Source of the DNA: Straminergon stramineum
Lineage: Eukaryota > Streptophyta > Bryopsida > Hypnales > Calliergonaceae
Length of the DNA stretch: 64,000 bases
Assembly (NCBI GenBank): GCA_963920665.1
Contig: OY987264.1
Coordinates: 30,980,906-31,044,905 of the forward strand
Reading direction: 5' to 3'
The position numbers and the translations under genes are program-made. This document shows positions 25,723 through 38,411 of this stretch, piece by piece. Positions within the stretch are counted from its first letter, which is position 1. Every line of letters starts with the position of its first letter. Under the pieces are notes generated by a model. The model made no database searches and had not been told where the DNA came from. It was given only the letters and a program-made list of their open reading frames with translations.

Positions 25723-26367
25723 TTAACCCCTAAATGCCCAAGGCCTGTTTGGAGTTGCTTGAAATTTGTTCTAAATTGAACAAAAAGTCAACATTTTCAT
25801 AAGTTGTACCAATTTCTTTTGAATTGTAACCGTACAAATTCAAACTAGACATGTTAGAGATCACATAGGAAAAGAAAACATAACAATATCACTTATAGAT
25901 TGAAAGATTATAATGTTTGATCATGAGGGTGTAAAAACTATGAAAAATTTTCAATTCACTTTTTGCATGTCAACTCTAAAAAGTTGGTCACTAAAAAAAT
26001 AGGAGGTTATAGGGCCTAGCATGCACAACCCCAATCAATTTACGACTTTTCAAAATCTATTCTACAATTTTTTTAAATGAATTTCTAAAGTGATTTTGCC
26101 TCCAAGATCTAGTGTATTTGAGGCTCATTTCCAAGAGCCCACAACACTACGGGAAGTCAAGATTGCATTGGGTATCCTTGCACAAAATCTTCAATACAAA
26201 AATCATAATCTTTTATTTTTAAGATCAGCTTTTTGATCCTAAAACTAGACTTCAAAAAGAATTCTCTGAAAATATAAACTACTAATAATAGCAATTTGGT
26301 TTGGTTTTACTTAACTTCAAAGTTTTCGAAACACCAGAATCTGGTGCCTTGGGCATTTAGGGGTTAA
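25723..26367 (+). mobile_element. TTAA-flanked MITE, group C, copy 1
   Basis: The two ends match exactly in inverse order over about 22 bases, beginning TTAACCCCTAAATGCCCAAG, the longest terminal repeat of the set. It is 645 bases with no coding potential. The TGCCCA extension distinguishes this group from the GGAC extension of group A; the 40964 copy shares it. Confidence 0.8.
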
Positions 26368-27581
26368 AGCAAAATGTAATTATGGCCTAAAGGTGATAAT
26401 CTCCTTTTGGCTTCATTTTCATCTATTTCATCTATTTAGGTGAAGCGTACAAATAATTTCTAAAATTGTTTTTTTTAATGCTTTGGTATGTTTTTAATGC
26501 AAGTCCAAAATGCTATGTCTCATTTCTTGATTCGAAAAATGATTTGATTTTTATTTGTAAACAAAAGATGCAAGTTTTGAATTATGAACTTCTCCTATTG
26601 CAAAGTGCATGGCCATGGTGTTGAGTGCAACGTAAATGTTCAATTTTGTGTTTAAAGACTTTATCACTTCATATTTGAATGTTATAATATCTTGGATGTC
26701 ATACCATTTGAGTTAAAAAGAAATTGATGTTTTTCTTGATATTAGAAGAGTTACTAGAATTTTAATCTTATAGTTATAAGAAACAAAAATTGAAAATTCA
26801 TGGGTTGTTTTAAAAAATGTAATATTGGGTAATTATTGATAAAAACACATCAAAGAGCTTTGAGGGATTGATACCCAAAATTTTGTTCAAGTGGTGATGT
26901 TCTATGAAATCCATGAAATGTTCTTGTTTTGTGAATAAAATTCAATAAATTGGAGATTGTCTTTGGTACACTTTTAGTATTCAAAAGTTTCCAATGAACC
27001 TTTCATTGTATGTAATTCTAAAGTGTGAAATTAGGAAGCCCTAAAAAATGTATTCATGTCATGGGATTCTAAATCATTTTTAAGAAAAAAAAATCTTAAA
27101 CTCTAAAAAGTGGTGTTGTTTGAGAAAAAGGGTCAAGTGGTTTAGTTACATGAAAAATACTCAATGAGTTTCTTGGTTGTTGCTTCAATGATAAACTTTC
27201 ATTGTCTATTTTATGAATTTGTGGAACAATGTAACATTTCTTGAAAACCTTTCAATAGTTAAATTTTTTTTAAACAATATCATAAAGAACTATTTTGGTG
27301 ATCATAGGCAAGCAACTAGTTAACCTCTACTAGAGCTAGCATCCACTATGTGGATTATGAATGTTTTGAAGAGCTTACTGCATGAGCTACAAGAAACAAA
27401 TGAAGTACATCCAAGTACTTTGAAATTTGATTTGATTTTATCTATTTTCAACAATGTGATGAGCATGGTAACTTGATGCTTTATGATTATTATATAAGGT
27501 TTATGAGTTCATGTAGGTGTGGGAAAAAAAACTTGCAAAAATGAAGATTTGATGCCTAGATTTTACTTATATCATAATATA
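26368..27581. other. AT-rich intergenic DNA, no gene seen
   Basis: No exon, RNA gene or structured repeat was recognised between the two mobile elements. Confidence 0.55.
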
Positions 27582-27850
27582 CATTAGGGGAGATTTGAGG
27601 CCTCTACATGCCCGTTTCAGTGTTGTTCCTCTGCCTATTCTATGTGCTATCTAGGAACAGTTGGCTACTGTCCGTAAAATTAAAAAATTAAAAAAATCTG
27701 AGTTCTAAAATGAAAAAAGAAGTTGAAAAAAAATCCATTTTTTTTAACATGGCACGATCTCGGCCACGTCAGACTGCAACAGTGGCACAATTGTTGTGTT
27801 CTCCACAGCTTGGGAACTCGGAGGCATGTAGAGGCCTCAAATCTCCTCTA
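27582..27850. mobile_element. CATTAG/GAGGCCTC inverted-repeat element, copy 1
   Basis: The left end is CATTAGGGGAGATTTGAGG followed by CCTCTACATGCC; the right end is its inverse, GGCATGTAGAGGCCTC then AAATCTCC. An internal block contains TGGCACGATC, GGCCACGTCAG and TTGGGAACTCG. The copy at 49831 has the same order of parts. No coding capacity. The superfamily cannot be assigned because the target duplication is unclear. Confidence 0.7.
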
Positions 27851-30800
27851 CAGTTTTGCCAAAACCATTCAAAATCTATGTCCACCTTCCTGCTTGGGAT
27901 TCTAAAGGGATAAGTTAGCTCAAATCCCAAGAAACTATTTCATTAATGATAGTTTGATAAAATATTTGAAAGATTCATATTAATTAATTATTTATATGTG
28001 TATATATATTACCTGTCTTTTGACAAATAGAAGTGCAACAACTAAAGTGTCACGATTTAGAGTCATTCTTGTCTAATGTAGTTGTAGGGTAGAATCAACA
28101 AAAAATAATTATAAACCAAAATTTTAGGAAAATTACTTTTTAAAAAAAAAAATTGTATGATGAAAAAATAATATTTTAAAAAGAAATATGTTTTCAGCAT
28201 TTGCCAAACCTTATTTCTCAAAAAAAAATTTGTCAAAGAGGTGTTGACCTTGCCCTACACTTATGGTACCCTTTCATTACCACCAAAAATTGCTACGAGT
28301 TTTTAAGAATAGTCAAGAAAGTTGAAGAGTTTTTTGAGGTACAAATTTATAAAAAAAGTTCTTAAAAATTAAAAAAAAAACATTACAAATCACTAACAAT
28401 TAAAAATTTTGAATTTTCTTAAGTTTAAAAATGTATTTATGTAAATTTATTAAGACTTTAAAACATTAAAAATTAATTTAAAATTTAAAATAAAAAATGT
28501 AAAGTTTTTAAATTTAAAGATATACGGAATTTCACCATATGAGAATGCATGATCATGTATTCTTTTCCTCTAGTTCTTCCTTCAAAGCAAAGCTCACATT
28601 TAATGCATAATTATTTGAGACCGCAAGGGATATTCTAATAATGATACAATATATAGACTACAAATTTATGAACTATAAATCAACCAAATGTTATAATTTT
28701 CACTATTTACAATCAACATGTTTATAGCTTTCAAGAAGTCAAGATTTGAAATTTCAACATTTCAACATCCCAATCAGTCATCATTGATCACAGTGTGGAG
28801 AGCAACATAGCCCTGGTTTATAAGTTGACATTTAAACAAGTATAATTTTTTCTAATTTAATGATTTCAAATGTTTAACAAATTCAAGATTATAAGCTTAA
28901 GAATTTACCACTCAATAGATTTTAAACCTTATTTTAAGAAAATTGGTTGTCATTGATAGCAAGGAAACCAATGAAAATTTCTTTCCTTTTATTGCTTGGT
29001 TAAGTAGGGTTGATAATTAAACAAGCAAGACCAACACTTGTGGTTGTGTGATAATTGTTATAGTTTACTTTGTTCATTAGGTAAAATTAACATTCTTTTA
29101 GCCTAAAGATTGTTAGATAACACGCATTTATCCTATTAGTGCATGTGCTACTATTTTATTTACTAAAGTCTCACTACTTGTAATATATTTGAATTAGTGC
29201 ATAATGATTTGTTACTATATTATGCTAATTTCTGCACAACAACAAATTTGTGGCGAATCTCTTTTGACTAACAATAATTTTTTTCTCATTGAAAGGAAAT
29301 CATTGTACTGATTGTAGTGATATTTGGATTTCTACATCTACAAATTTCAGTAACTATATGGTATGTGCACTTATAATCATCTCTAATTAAAATTGAGCAT
29401 ATTTATTACTAATAAGCAAGAATTATTTTCATTGAATCTTATTGGCAATTGAAAGAAGATTCCAACACACATTAGCATGCATTATTTCAACACAATACAA
29501 ATAAGTTATAAATTTTCCAAGTGTTGTCACTAGGTATACCAAAAAACAATCACTAGGCTCTCATAGCCACTCATGTTTTGATTGTGTACATTTTGTATAT
29601 TCAATATCTAGTGTTTGTAACTCTTTCTTGGGTCTAAATGTAAGTTGGGTACCCCCAAACCAACACTTTTTGCTATTTTGTATAGTTACTATTATGAGAT
29701 TGGTCCAATTTTCATATCTTCTTATTGGCAAGTGAAAGGAAGTTCCAACTCGCCAAAGAAGGCAACATTTGGCAACCATATGCAAAGGTATGGAGGGTCA
29801 ATGGTATTTTTGGTAGATGTTCAAGAATTGTTTCTTTAATGTAGGTACATATTGACTTTGGAGATTTTGGAGATATATAGAGAGAGTGATATGGTAGAAC
29901 CATCCATAGTTGATCACTTAAGTGATTCTATGCATGATCTCAAGTAATAAAAGGCAATATAAACTTTTTGCCTTGTGGAAAGATAGAAATGACATGCATT
30001 GCAATTTTTTTGTTCTTTTTTCCTTAAATTTCAATTACTATGATTTTTGGAAGCGAAAAATTGGCATGAACCCATAGCTAGTGTCTAGACTCTTCTAATT
30101 ATGATCATTCAAGAACTACTTTTCTACTCACTACTTCCTATTTTCTTGCTCATTACTTTGGAACATGTGTCATGACCTGATTAGTCCAAACCTTGAGAAG
30201 GAGAAAAAAACCACATTCCAAGCTTCAATTGGATATCTCTTCTAGCCTTGATCAAGAAGGGGTGGTTCTACCATAGTGCCAAGTCTGGTTTTCAAGGCAA
30301 ATTTGTCACCATTCCATTGGATAGTCAAAAAAGCATCATAACTCGTAAGGCAAATAACCCCTCTTTCAACATCACCTTAGATTTATAAAAACTAGAGATA
30401 TGGACATCTATGATGAACTATTAGACTTGTTGTTATGTCCCACAATGCTCTTGAGCATTATCTAGTCCATAATGGTGGTTTTAGGCAAGATGTGAATTGA
30501 AGTGTACCCACCTTAAGTGTTGCATTTTGGGCAATATTGATTATTGATCTACATACTTTAGACGGCATCCCAATTGTAACTTGGCACAATTTGACATCTA
30601 AGAAACTCAACAATGACGGTTCTTTTCTACAAAACTCACAAAGAATGTTGATAAGGAGCTTATTTAATTTAACTTAGAAGTCCATTGATCACAGAGAGAG
30701 TTTCTTACCTTACGTGAAACAATCTCAAAATACTCAAAACACCCTAAATGTCGTAAATTCATTGGCCTCTTTTTTTATTATTAGAAACCCATAAAAGAAA

Positions 30801-33800
30801 TGGGCGGATGCTCAATGTTACAACTTTTTACTTCATTAACCCAACTTTCCAAAACCAGATGAGGCAACCACAACAACTTCACTACAATGCAACTTCTAAA
30901 AAGTAAAGGTAGTCTGCTCTTAAAGTGACCATTTAGAAAGAGTTGAATGCCTTTTCGGGGGAAGTGAAACTCCTTGAAATCATTTTCGGTAAATTTTTGT
31001 AGGAGGAAAAATGTCAAGTCTAAGTCATTTCATATTTTTTGGACCTTAATGGAATTAATTACAAATTTTTGAATTTGAAATGCAAGGGTCATGAAAAGTG
31101 ACCATCCCATGAAATGTACATTATTGGTACACTGAAGAGAGGAAAATGCACCCCTATGTCATGATTACTTCTTTGAAGAAATAAACCTCCATGAAGTAAT
31201 ATTGACAACCAATCCCAATGGGAAGCATACAAAATGTAACAACTGATAGCCATGTAGCTGCAATAGATGACATCTGCTCAATCACAAAAAGAGAAGTGAA
31301 AATGAGAGCATGTTGTATTGTACCTAGACCTAATGTATCCAATGTTTTTTGTTTGTACAATATAGTATGAAAATTCATTGTGAACTCATTTGTACTAGAT
31401 TACTACAAACTTTGTTTATGCAATGATCCTTCTTGATTGTAATAACTTCTCTAATGTAATTAGTGAGATTGGTCCTGGCCCTCTTGATTTACAAAAGTTT
31501 TATTGTACATTGAAGTACACTACATTGAATCAACCACTTCCACTTTACTTGAGGCCTAGTTTATACTTGGGGTTGGATTGAAGGTAGGACCAAATTCTCT
31601 AAGTTTGAACCAATAGAATTGGTTGATTCTTCTCAATCAGGCCCAAGGGATTTATACAAGGGCTAGGCCAGAATTCTTGTCAAAAAACTACCAATTTTAT
31701 GAAGGTCAATATAATTTTTTGGTAATTTTCAACTTTTTGATAACATTGACAATGATAATTATTTTTGGATTTGATTGATCAATTATGTGCATCATGAACT
31801 CTAGTTTTTGAACAAAAAATTGAACCTAAGAACACATTATATGGTTGTGAAATATAAATTGAATGCATTGTCCAATTGAACAAATATTTTAGATGTAAGG
31901 GCATTAAGATGTAACAATGGTCCATATTGCAACCTATACTCTTTCTGCAATGGATAATGCTATCCTATGCTCCCAATTCCAAAAAAAATTCAAATATTGT
32001 GAGAACCAACATCATTTGCATGTTTGTCAAAGTGTTGATATTTTAAATTCTCTAAATGTCAATTTCCTTCAATTTTTGTGTAGAACAATCTAAAATGATG
32101 TATACCAACATACCAAGGTACAAAAAGTTTTTTCAAAGTTCTAAGGAAAAATTGACAAAAGATAAAGTAGTTTCAAATGATGTTGAACAAAATTGAGTTT
32201 TAGACATGGATAACTTTGAAATTAATTTTCTTTCAAATCACAACTAATTTTTTCTTCAAACTTCCATAGTAATGTGCACTATGTTGCACACTACAACTTT
32301 CATATATATATGTAATTTTGGACTTTGTCCATTGATGCTTATGGTATGGTTGTTTGAATAAAAATGTTTCAAATTTATACTTGGTTTTGTTAGTCACTAT
32401 AGGTGAAGATGATGACTAACGAGCCATGTCAATAACTTAATTTAGCTTCTTATGTGATTAGTTTTTATAGTGCCAAAATTTTGGGTTAAATAATGGTAAA
32501 TTGTTATAGGTATGCCAATAACCAATTCTTGAGTTGGTAATGTCAAATTTTTCCTAGATTTAACTATTTTTAAGGATTCAAAGATGTATTCATTCATATT
32601 TTGAGTTGATCACTCATACTTGGATCATAGATTTTACTGTGGTCTATGGGGGCATGTTCACATGTTACATAATTTTTTTATTCTTTTTTTTCCATATGTT
32701 GCACAATTTTTGGTGCAATGATGAAGTTAGTAGATGCTAGAAGGATGTAGAGGAAGGTGTTGAGTAATCATTTGAGAAACTACTTAAAAATTTTACATGT
32801 TGCATTTGACATTTCCCAAATTTTATTTGGTTGCATATCCTGTTGTATATGATGGTTTAGAGCATCATTTTTTTCCAAAAATTATAAGAAACAATAGAAA
32901 AGAGACTCAATATGTATTGATTAAGCAAAGAACCAAAAAATATATATATAATAAAATTAGTCAAAATAATTGCATTTAAATATGGTTTTGAATATAAAAG
33001 AAGTAGAAAAAATAGGAAGAAAAAAAAGGTTCAAAAAAATAAAAAATTCTCTCTTCAAACACCCTCATACGTCAAATGCAATGTATTTATTGTGCTTGGT
33101 AAGAAGCTCTACATGCAACCAATCAATGACATGATGGCAACAATTGGTTGTTGTAGAGGATACGAAGGGGCAAGGAAGAACTTCTAAAATGAGGAAGTTC
33201 TTTGATCTTTCTTGATGCTCCTTTATTGCAAGAAGGGCAAAGCAACTTTGATAAGCCCCTATTAGTCAAAATAGTGTTTGAAGTACCATTCATTGATTGA
33301 AGAGTGACACCTTAGATCACTCTTGTCAACTTTAACGACTCATCATGAAGCCGAGGCTATACTGACCAATATAGTCTCAATTACAAGGACTCTGGCTCAT
33401 GATGCTTTTAGTGAGGATGTACAATTACTATCATTGGAATATTATTGTCAAACTACAAAAAAACTTTAGGGTGAAAATTACTTCAATGCATTAACATTTT
33501 AGCCTATATTCATTGAAATGTATTCCACATAGATTGACTTTGGTAAATTGGTGTCACATCCTCTTACAAAATAATCAAGTACATTCCTACAAAACACTTT
33601 TGAATATGGTTCAACTATAAATGTGATTAATAAAATTAAATGTATTTTTAGTTTATAATCCCTAAATGAATGCTCAACCATCTATTGGGTGGATTATGAA
33701 TGTTTTGTAAAAGTGCTCTTTATCTAATTAACATTTAGTAAGAGAGATTTGGTAGGGAGAAGAATATTAGGTACTTCTGAGGCAAAATAAGTTTTAGCTT

Positions 33801-33863
33801 GATAAGATTTCAAAAATGAAATCTTGTTTTTTGCAATTTTTTCTATTTCTTCTCATATAGACA
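27851..33863. other. Six kilobases of AT-rich DNA with worn repeats
   Basis: No gene is recognised. At 29430-29475 and 29705-29750 there is a short direct duplication (TTATTGGCAA, GTTCCAAC or ATTCCAAC). About 30940-31170 is a diverged copy of about 39290-39490. Remaining reading frames are short and of AT-biased composition. I see no reverse transcriptase, integrase or transposase motif. Confidence 0.5.
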
Positions 33864-34812
33864 TTAACCCTTGAAGTTCCATGACTATGTTTTCACCAAA
33901 AATACTTCAAAAGTGCCCTTTTTAGTTCAAGTACCAAATTTTTGAGAAAAAGCTTTTTTTGATACATATAACCATAGGATCTTGTAGTAACTATGCTGAC
34001 TTGAGAACATATGGTAAAAATTTCAGAAATTTCCACTTCATGGATTGCAAGATACTAAGCATTCAAATTTATTGAAATCATTTTTTGGGCTTTGCAAAAA
34101 ATAAGGCAAATGCACTTCACAAGCTCACTTCTCTATGAAAAAATGTCCAAAATGGTGGTGCTTCTTTGAATTATTTTTCCTAGGCAAGTTGTCCACATGC
34201 TAAAAGAATTTTAGATCATTTGATATTGTAAAATATATAGTAAAAAAAATAGTCAGTATACAGTAATAAAAAATGATTCAAAATATAAAATTTTTAAGAA
34301 TTTAATTATGGAATTGAAAAATGTCAATCCCAATGGTTGCAATGTAAGTTGTAATAAACAATCTACATCCTATGATTTTATTCTTTTCCAAAAATATTGA
34401 AAATTGAATAAGATAAAGGACTTTAAAGTTTATTTTAAAGTAGAGAATCCATAACTACCCGCAAACAAAAAATCCTCATAACTTTTGACTCATTGATCAA
34501 AATGGAATGATCCAAAGCTTTCCATATATATATATATATAACTCTAGAAAATCAATTTCAAATTTTTGTTTCTAAAAAAAGTGATTTTTTCTAATCTACC
34601 CAGACTGCCTATTTACGAAAAAAAGTAATATATTAGGCCATAGCTTTTGACTCACATTTTCAAATGTCATGAAATTCAGTGCATATGAAAGATATTCCTC
34701 ATCTCCACCATCTGTTAAAATTTGGGCCAAAATTATGGAAATCTCTTGGCACAAGTACTTGCCCAAAATTGCTATGTAGCCAAAAAACACATGCCAGTCT
34801 TTTAGGGGTTAA
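33864..34812 (-). mobile_element. TTAA-flanked MITE, group A, copy 3 (inverted)
   Basis: The plus-strand left end is worn (TTAACCCTTGAAG) and the right end intact (CTTTTAGGGGTTAA). The 949-base body is the reverse complement of the 7474 and 42034 copies, for example CCATAACTACCCGCAAAC at about 34448. It is non-coding. Confidence 0.8.
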
Positions 34813-35256
34813 TTGATTTAGACATAGGCACAAAAATCATGAAGCATGTAGTGAAGAATCTAGTGACAACCGTAGATTAAAAAATAGAGAAAGTTGCTTT
34901 TTCAACATATGTTGACATGTTTAATCCATTTTATATAACTTAGGTAGTAATTTTTTGAAAATATTCAACCTCTACTTACTAGATGCATGTTGACTCTCTT
35001 AGGGAATGATTCCTTAAATGTTCAACCATCCACTATGTGGATAGATGGTAGATAGATAATGAATGTTTTGAAAAGTCAACTTCAATTCATTGATTTTCAT
35101 TGAAGAAGCTTCACAAACAAATCATGTAATATATCAATGGAAAGAAAAAAGAACATTCTACATTTATTTGATGAATGATATAAATATATTACAAGAGTTC
35201 AAATCATTTATTCAGATTTTAAAAAGAAGATCTGACTATCTCTAATTAAATACTTA

Positions 35257-35284
35257 GGGGGTGGGCCGGTGGGGTGGAGTGGGG
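35257..35284 (+). other. G-rich tract with quadruplex potential
   Basis: Four runs of three to five G are separated by loops of 1, 5 and 6 bases, which fits the usual quadruplex pattern on the plus strand. It stands out from the surrounding AT-rich DNA about 900 bases upstream of the LIM gene. Confidence 0.5.
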
Positions 35285-35678
35285 CTAAGTGCCTAATCTC
35301 AAAATAATAACATTACTTTTGAAAATTTACAATAGAGAATTGAAATTCCTTCAACACATCTATATTAATGATTCATGTTGAGCATTCTTTCTCCTTTCCA
35401 TTGATACATTCCATAATTTTTCTTGTAGCTTCCTAATGCATATTAATTGGATGAAGGGCACTTTTTGCAACATTCATCATCCACTAGTCTATGGATGGTT
35501 GAACACTCCATTAGGAATGTGTTTTTCATGCACAATTTTTCACCAATTGGCTACAACCAGAAGATGCCAACTATTTTTGGTAAAGTAAGTTTTCATTTTG
35601 GGGGGGTCAAAATAGCCAAACTCCCGCTAGTTTTTAAGACCTAGAGACAAATCTTACCTAGGTATCCTAATTTTGATA

Positions 35679-35722
35679 TTGATATCACCCAAGTATCACC
35701 CAAGTATCAACCCAAGTATCAA
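35679..35722 (+). repeat. Short tandem repeat of CCCAAGTATCA
   Basis: Three to four 11- to 12-base units (CACCCAAGTATC, AACCCAAGTATC) follow one another. A related, more diverged unit continues to about 35742. Confidence 0.75.
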
Positions 35723-36185
35723 CCCAATACCACCGAAGTACTACATGAGTCTTAAAGAAATAGTTGGGTACTTCTCCAAAATGATAAAATTTTTTTTTTT
35801 TAAATTTCTAATTAGGGGTTAGAAGAGGTGAGTATGACCATCCAGGGGGTAAACCTACTATTTTAACCCGTATTAAATGAATCTATTTCTACTAGAGTTT
35901 AATTATAAGACGCCAGTGACGAGTTCTTCATCGTCTTCGCCCTTTTTTCTTTCTCTGCCGGACGGAAGGTTTTTTTGTCACGAAAGGGGCGGCATTGTCG
36001 TCATCCCCACTTCCCGTTGCCTCCATAGCTGGAGCTTCACGTTCTCCACCCGATCTGGTATCCCTACCTTGTCATAAGTCACTAGTAGTGTTGTATACCT
36101 CCTAGCGCCGGACCATTTCCCCACTACAGAAGCCGGAGCCGAAGCAGGAGCAGGAGAAGGAAGGGTTGGAGCTAAGCTGAGAGAG

Positions 36186-38411
36186 ATGGCGTTTTCCGGG
36201 ACGCAACAGAAGTGCAAGGCGTGCGAGAAGACGGTGTACTTAGTGGAGCAGCTCACGGCCGACGGGGTTGTGTATCACAAATCGTGCTTCCGCTGCAACC
36301 ATTGCAAAGGCACTCTTAAGGTGTGTGTGTCGTTTCGATCTGCTTGGATTTCTTGTTGTGAGCGAAGATAGGGGTGTGCGGATTCGGTCGGTCGGTCGGT
36401 CGGTCATCGGCGCTTGGTGGCGTGTATTGTGCGCGTGTGCTTTTTGGCCGCCGGTTTGGTTTAGATTCAGGTGTTAGGAGTTCGTTGTTTCCTCTGGTTC
36501 TTGGGAGTGATGATCTTAAGCGGTGAGAGCAGAGAGCTTGTAGCGTTTTGGAATTTGTGTGCGCGCTTTTTCTTCGGGATAGGGGCGTTAGTAGGATCGT
36601 GCTTTTTCCGCGCATTCTATCTGAAAGGTTTATAGATCTGTGGTGATGTCTCTTCTCTTCTCTTTTGTCTGAGGTGATGGCGGGGAGGACGCTTTTTCGT
36701 GAATCCATTGACTCGCAATCCTACTCTGTTCCCTTCGTGATCTGACTGGATGAGAGAGAGCGTCTGAGGAGGTTTAGGTAGTGGACACTAGAGGCGGAAT
36801 TCTGTATTTACTGACTTGGTCGTGGTTATTTTTTGTCGTCCGATGCTTCCTACGGTCGGGAGTTCTTGCCCGATTCAATTTTAGGCTTTAATTTGGAATA
36901 TGGAATGTTTATTACTGTCAGGGAGTGTTTTTATTTGAATAGGCGCATTGGATATGGCAAGTGAATACATTTTTGGTGAATACTGGTATATTACGATAGT
37001 GACAGTGAACAGGAGAGGAGGAACATGTCTGTAGTGTCGTCCTTTGCTCTACTTGTTCGGGTAGTGTATCAGTAGTCCCAACTGCGTGTGCACGGTCATA
37101 CGTTATGGTGTGGCATGCGTGTGCAGATCTGAGCTTCGTGTCTATCTGCCGCTCCAATGATTTCACTGGTCTATTCACTTTAGTTTCTGCTGACCTAACA
37201 CCTCTCGACCTACTGTCCTTGTTACGTTCATGAGTAATGAGATAATTGCTTGGTTTTGCAAGCAGCTTTCAAATTATGCGTCCTTAGAAGGTGTTCTTTA
37301 CTGCAAGCCACATTTCGAGCAGCTTCTCAAGCTCACTGGAAGTTTTGACAAGAGCTTCGATCACAAAGTTCCGGAAGGTTAGTTTCATGAATTTGTATTG
37401 TAATTGGTTTATCTTCCACCTATCAAGTAGGCAGTGGAGTTTTCTGGTTTATCTGTCTTGAGCTGCTTCGCACTCTTTTCATGTTTACAAAATAGACATT
37501 TGATTTCCTGCATTTGCATTGTTCTACATTGTGTGGCCAACAGGATTGAGGAAGCAGAGTTCAGAGAAGTCGGAGGTATGTCAAGTTCTTTCCTTTTTTT
37601 GTGAAGAGATACTTTTGTGACTTAAGCTATGGTCTCAATATTATCACTTTGGAACTTCTATTTCTTTCTGGTGCTCTCCAATCTGTCCTGGAGATCCAAG
37701 ACCATACCGAGAGTATTGTGATTAGTTCACATTGCTCTCGGAAACCGCTAGCGGCGAGCTTTCTGCTGCGGAGGTTTTAGCCTTTCTATGCTGCTGGACT
37801 CTTTTACTGTGGAGATTAATAGTTTTGATATATCTGTGTCCAATTTTGCTTTCACATTCTTATTCTCAATATTTGTGTGAGCAGAACAAGGCACCCTCAA
37901 AGGCTTCTCTCATGTTCTCTGGAACTCAAGACAAGTGCATTGCATGCAGCAAGACTGTGTATCCCATTGAAAAGGTAAAAGTTACTCATTTTGGAACTTA
38001 GATTGTAGTCAAACCTTCTGTTGACAGTGCTTGAAAGTTTCAAACTCATTGGGATCCTTGGGAACTAGGTCAGCGTGTATAACGCGATACTGTGTGAGCT
38101 GTAATCCCTTGTATGCTGCTTCTACCTAGAACAAGTATGTAATTACTAATTTCACGACTTGTATCATGTGTATCCCTAACTATCTGGTGTTGTGATAGAC
38201 AACTGTGGAGGGTTTACCTTATCACAAGAATTGCTTCAAATGTGTGCATGGCGGTTGCACTCTCAGCCCCTCAAATTATGCTGCCTTAGAAGGACGGTTG
38301 TACTGCAAACATCATTACTCTCAGCTTTTCAAGGAGAAGGGTAACTACAGCCAGCTCACAAAGGCACCTGCATTGAAGTTAACCTCTAGCAATGCTAGCT
38401 CGGAGTCCTAG
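36186..38411 (+). CDS. Plant two-LIM-domain protein (WLIM type)
   Basis: Five exons: 36186-36320, 37266-37377, 37544-37575, 37885-37974 and 38199-38411; the phases agree and give 193 residues, the usual size for plant LIM proteins. LIM1 zinc ligands are C10, C13, H31, C34, C37, C40, C58 and H61. LIM2 ligands are C111, C114, H132, C135, C138, C143, C159 and H162. Both domains contain the family-typical SNYA...LEG...LYCK segment. The linker is about 50 residues and the tail short. Known plant members bind and bundle actin filaments and also enter the nucleus, so an actin role is inferred from family membership. The alternative acceptor three bases earlier in intron 1 would add one Gln (LKQLSNY) and is less like the family. 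Nothing appears broken. Confidence 0.95.
36384..36404 (+). repeat. (GGTC)n microsatellite in intron 1 of the LIM gene
   Basis: Five tandem GGTC units lie about 65 bases after the donor of exon 1. Confidence 0.8.

Larger units (their letters stand above)
34813..35870. other. AT-rich DNA upstream of the LIM gene
   Basis: No gene is seen. It contains a G-rich tract at 35257-35284 and a short tandem repeat at 35679-35722. From about 35.9 kb the composition changes to the gene-like leader of the LIM gene. Confidence 0.5.
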
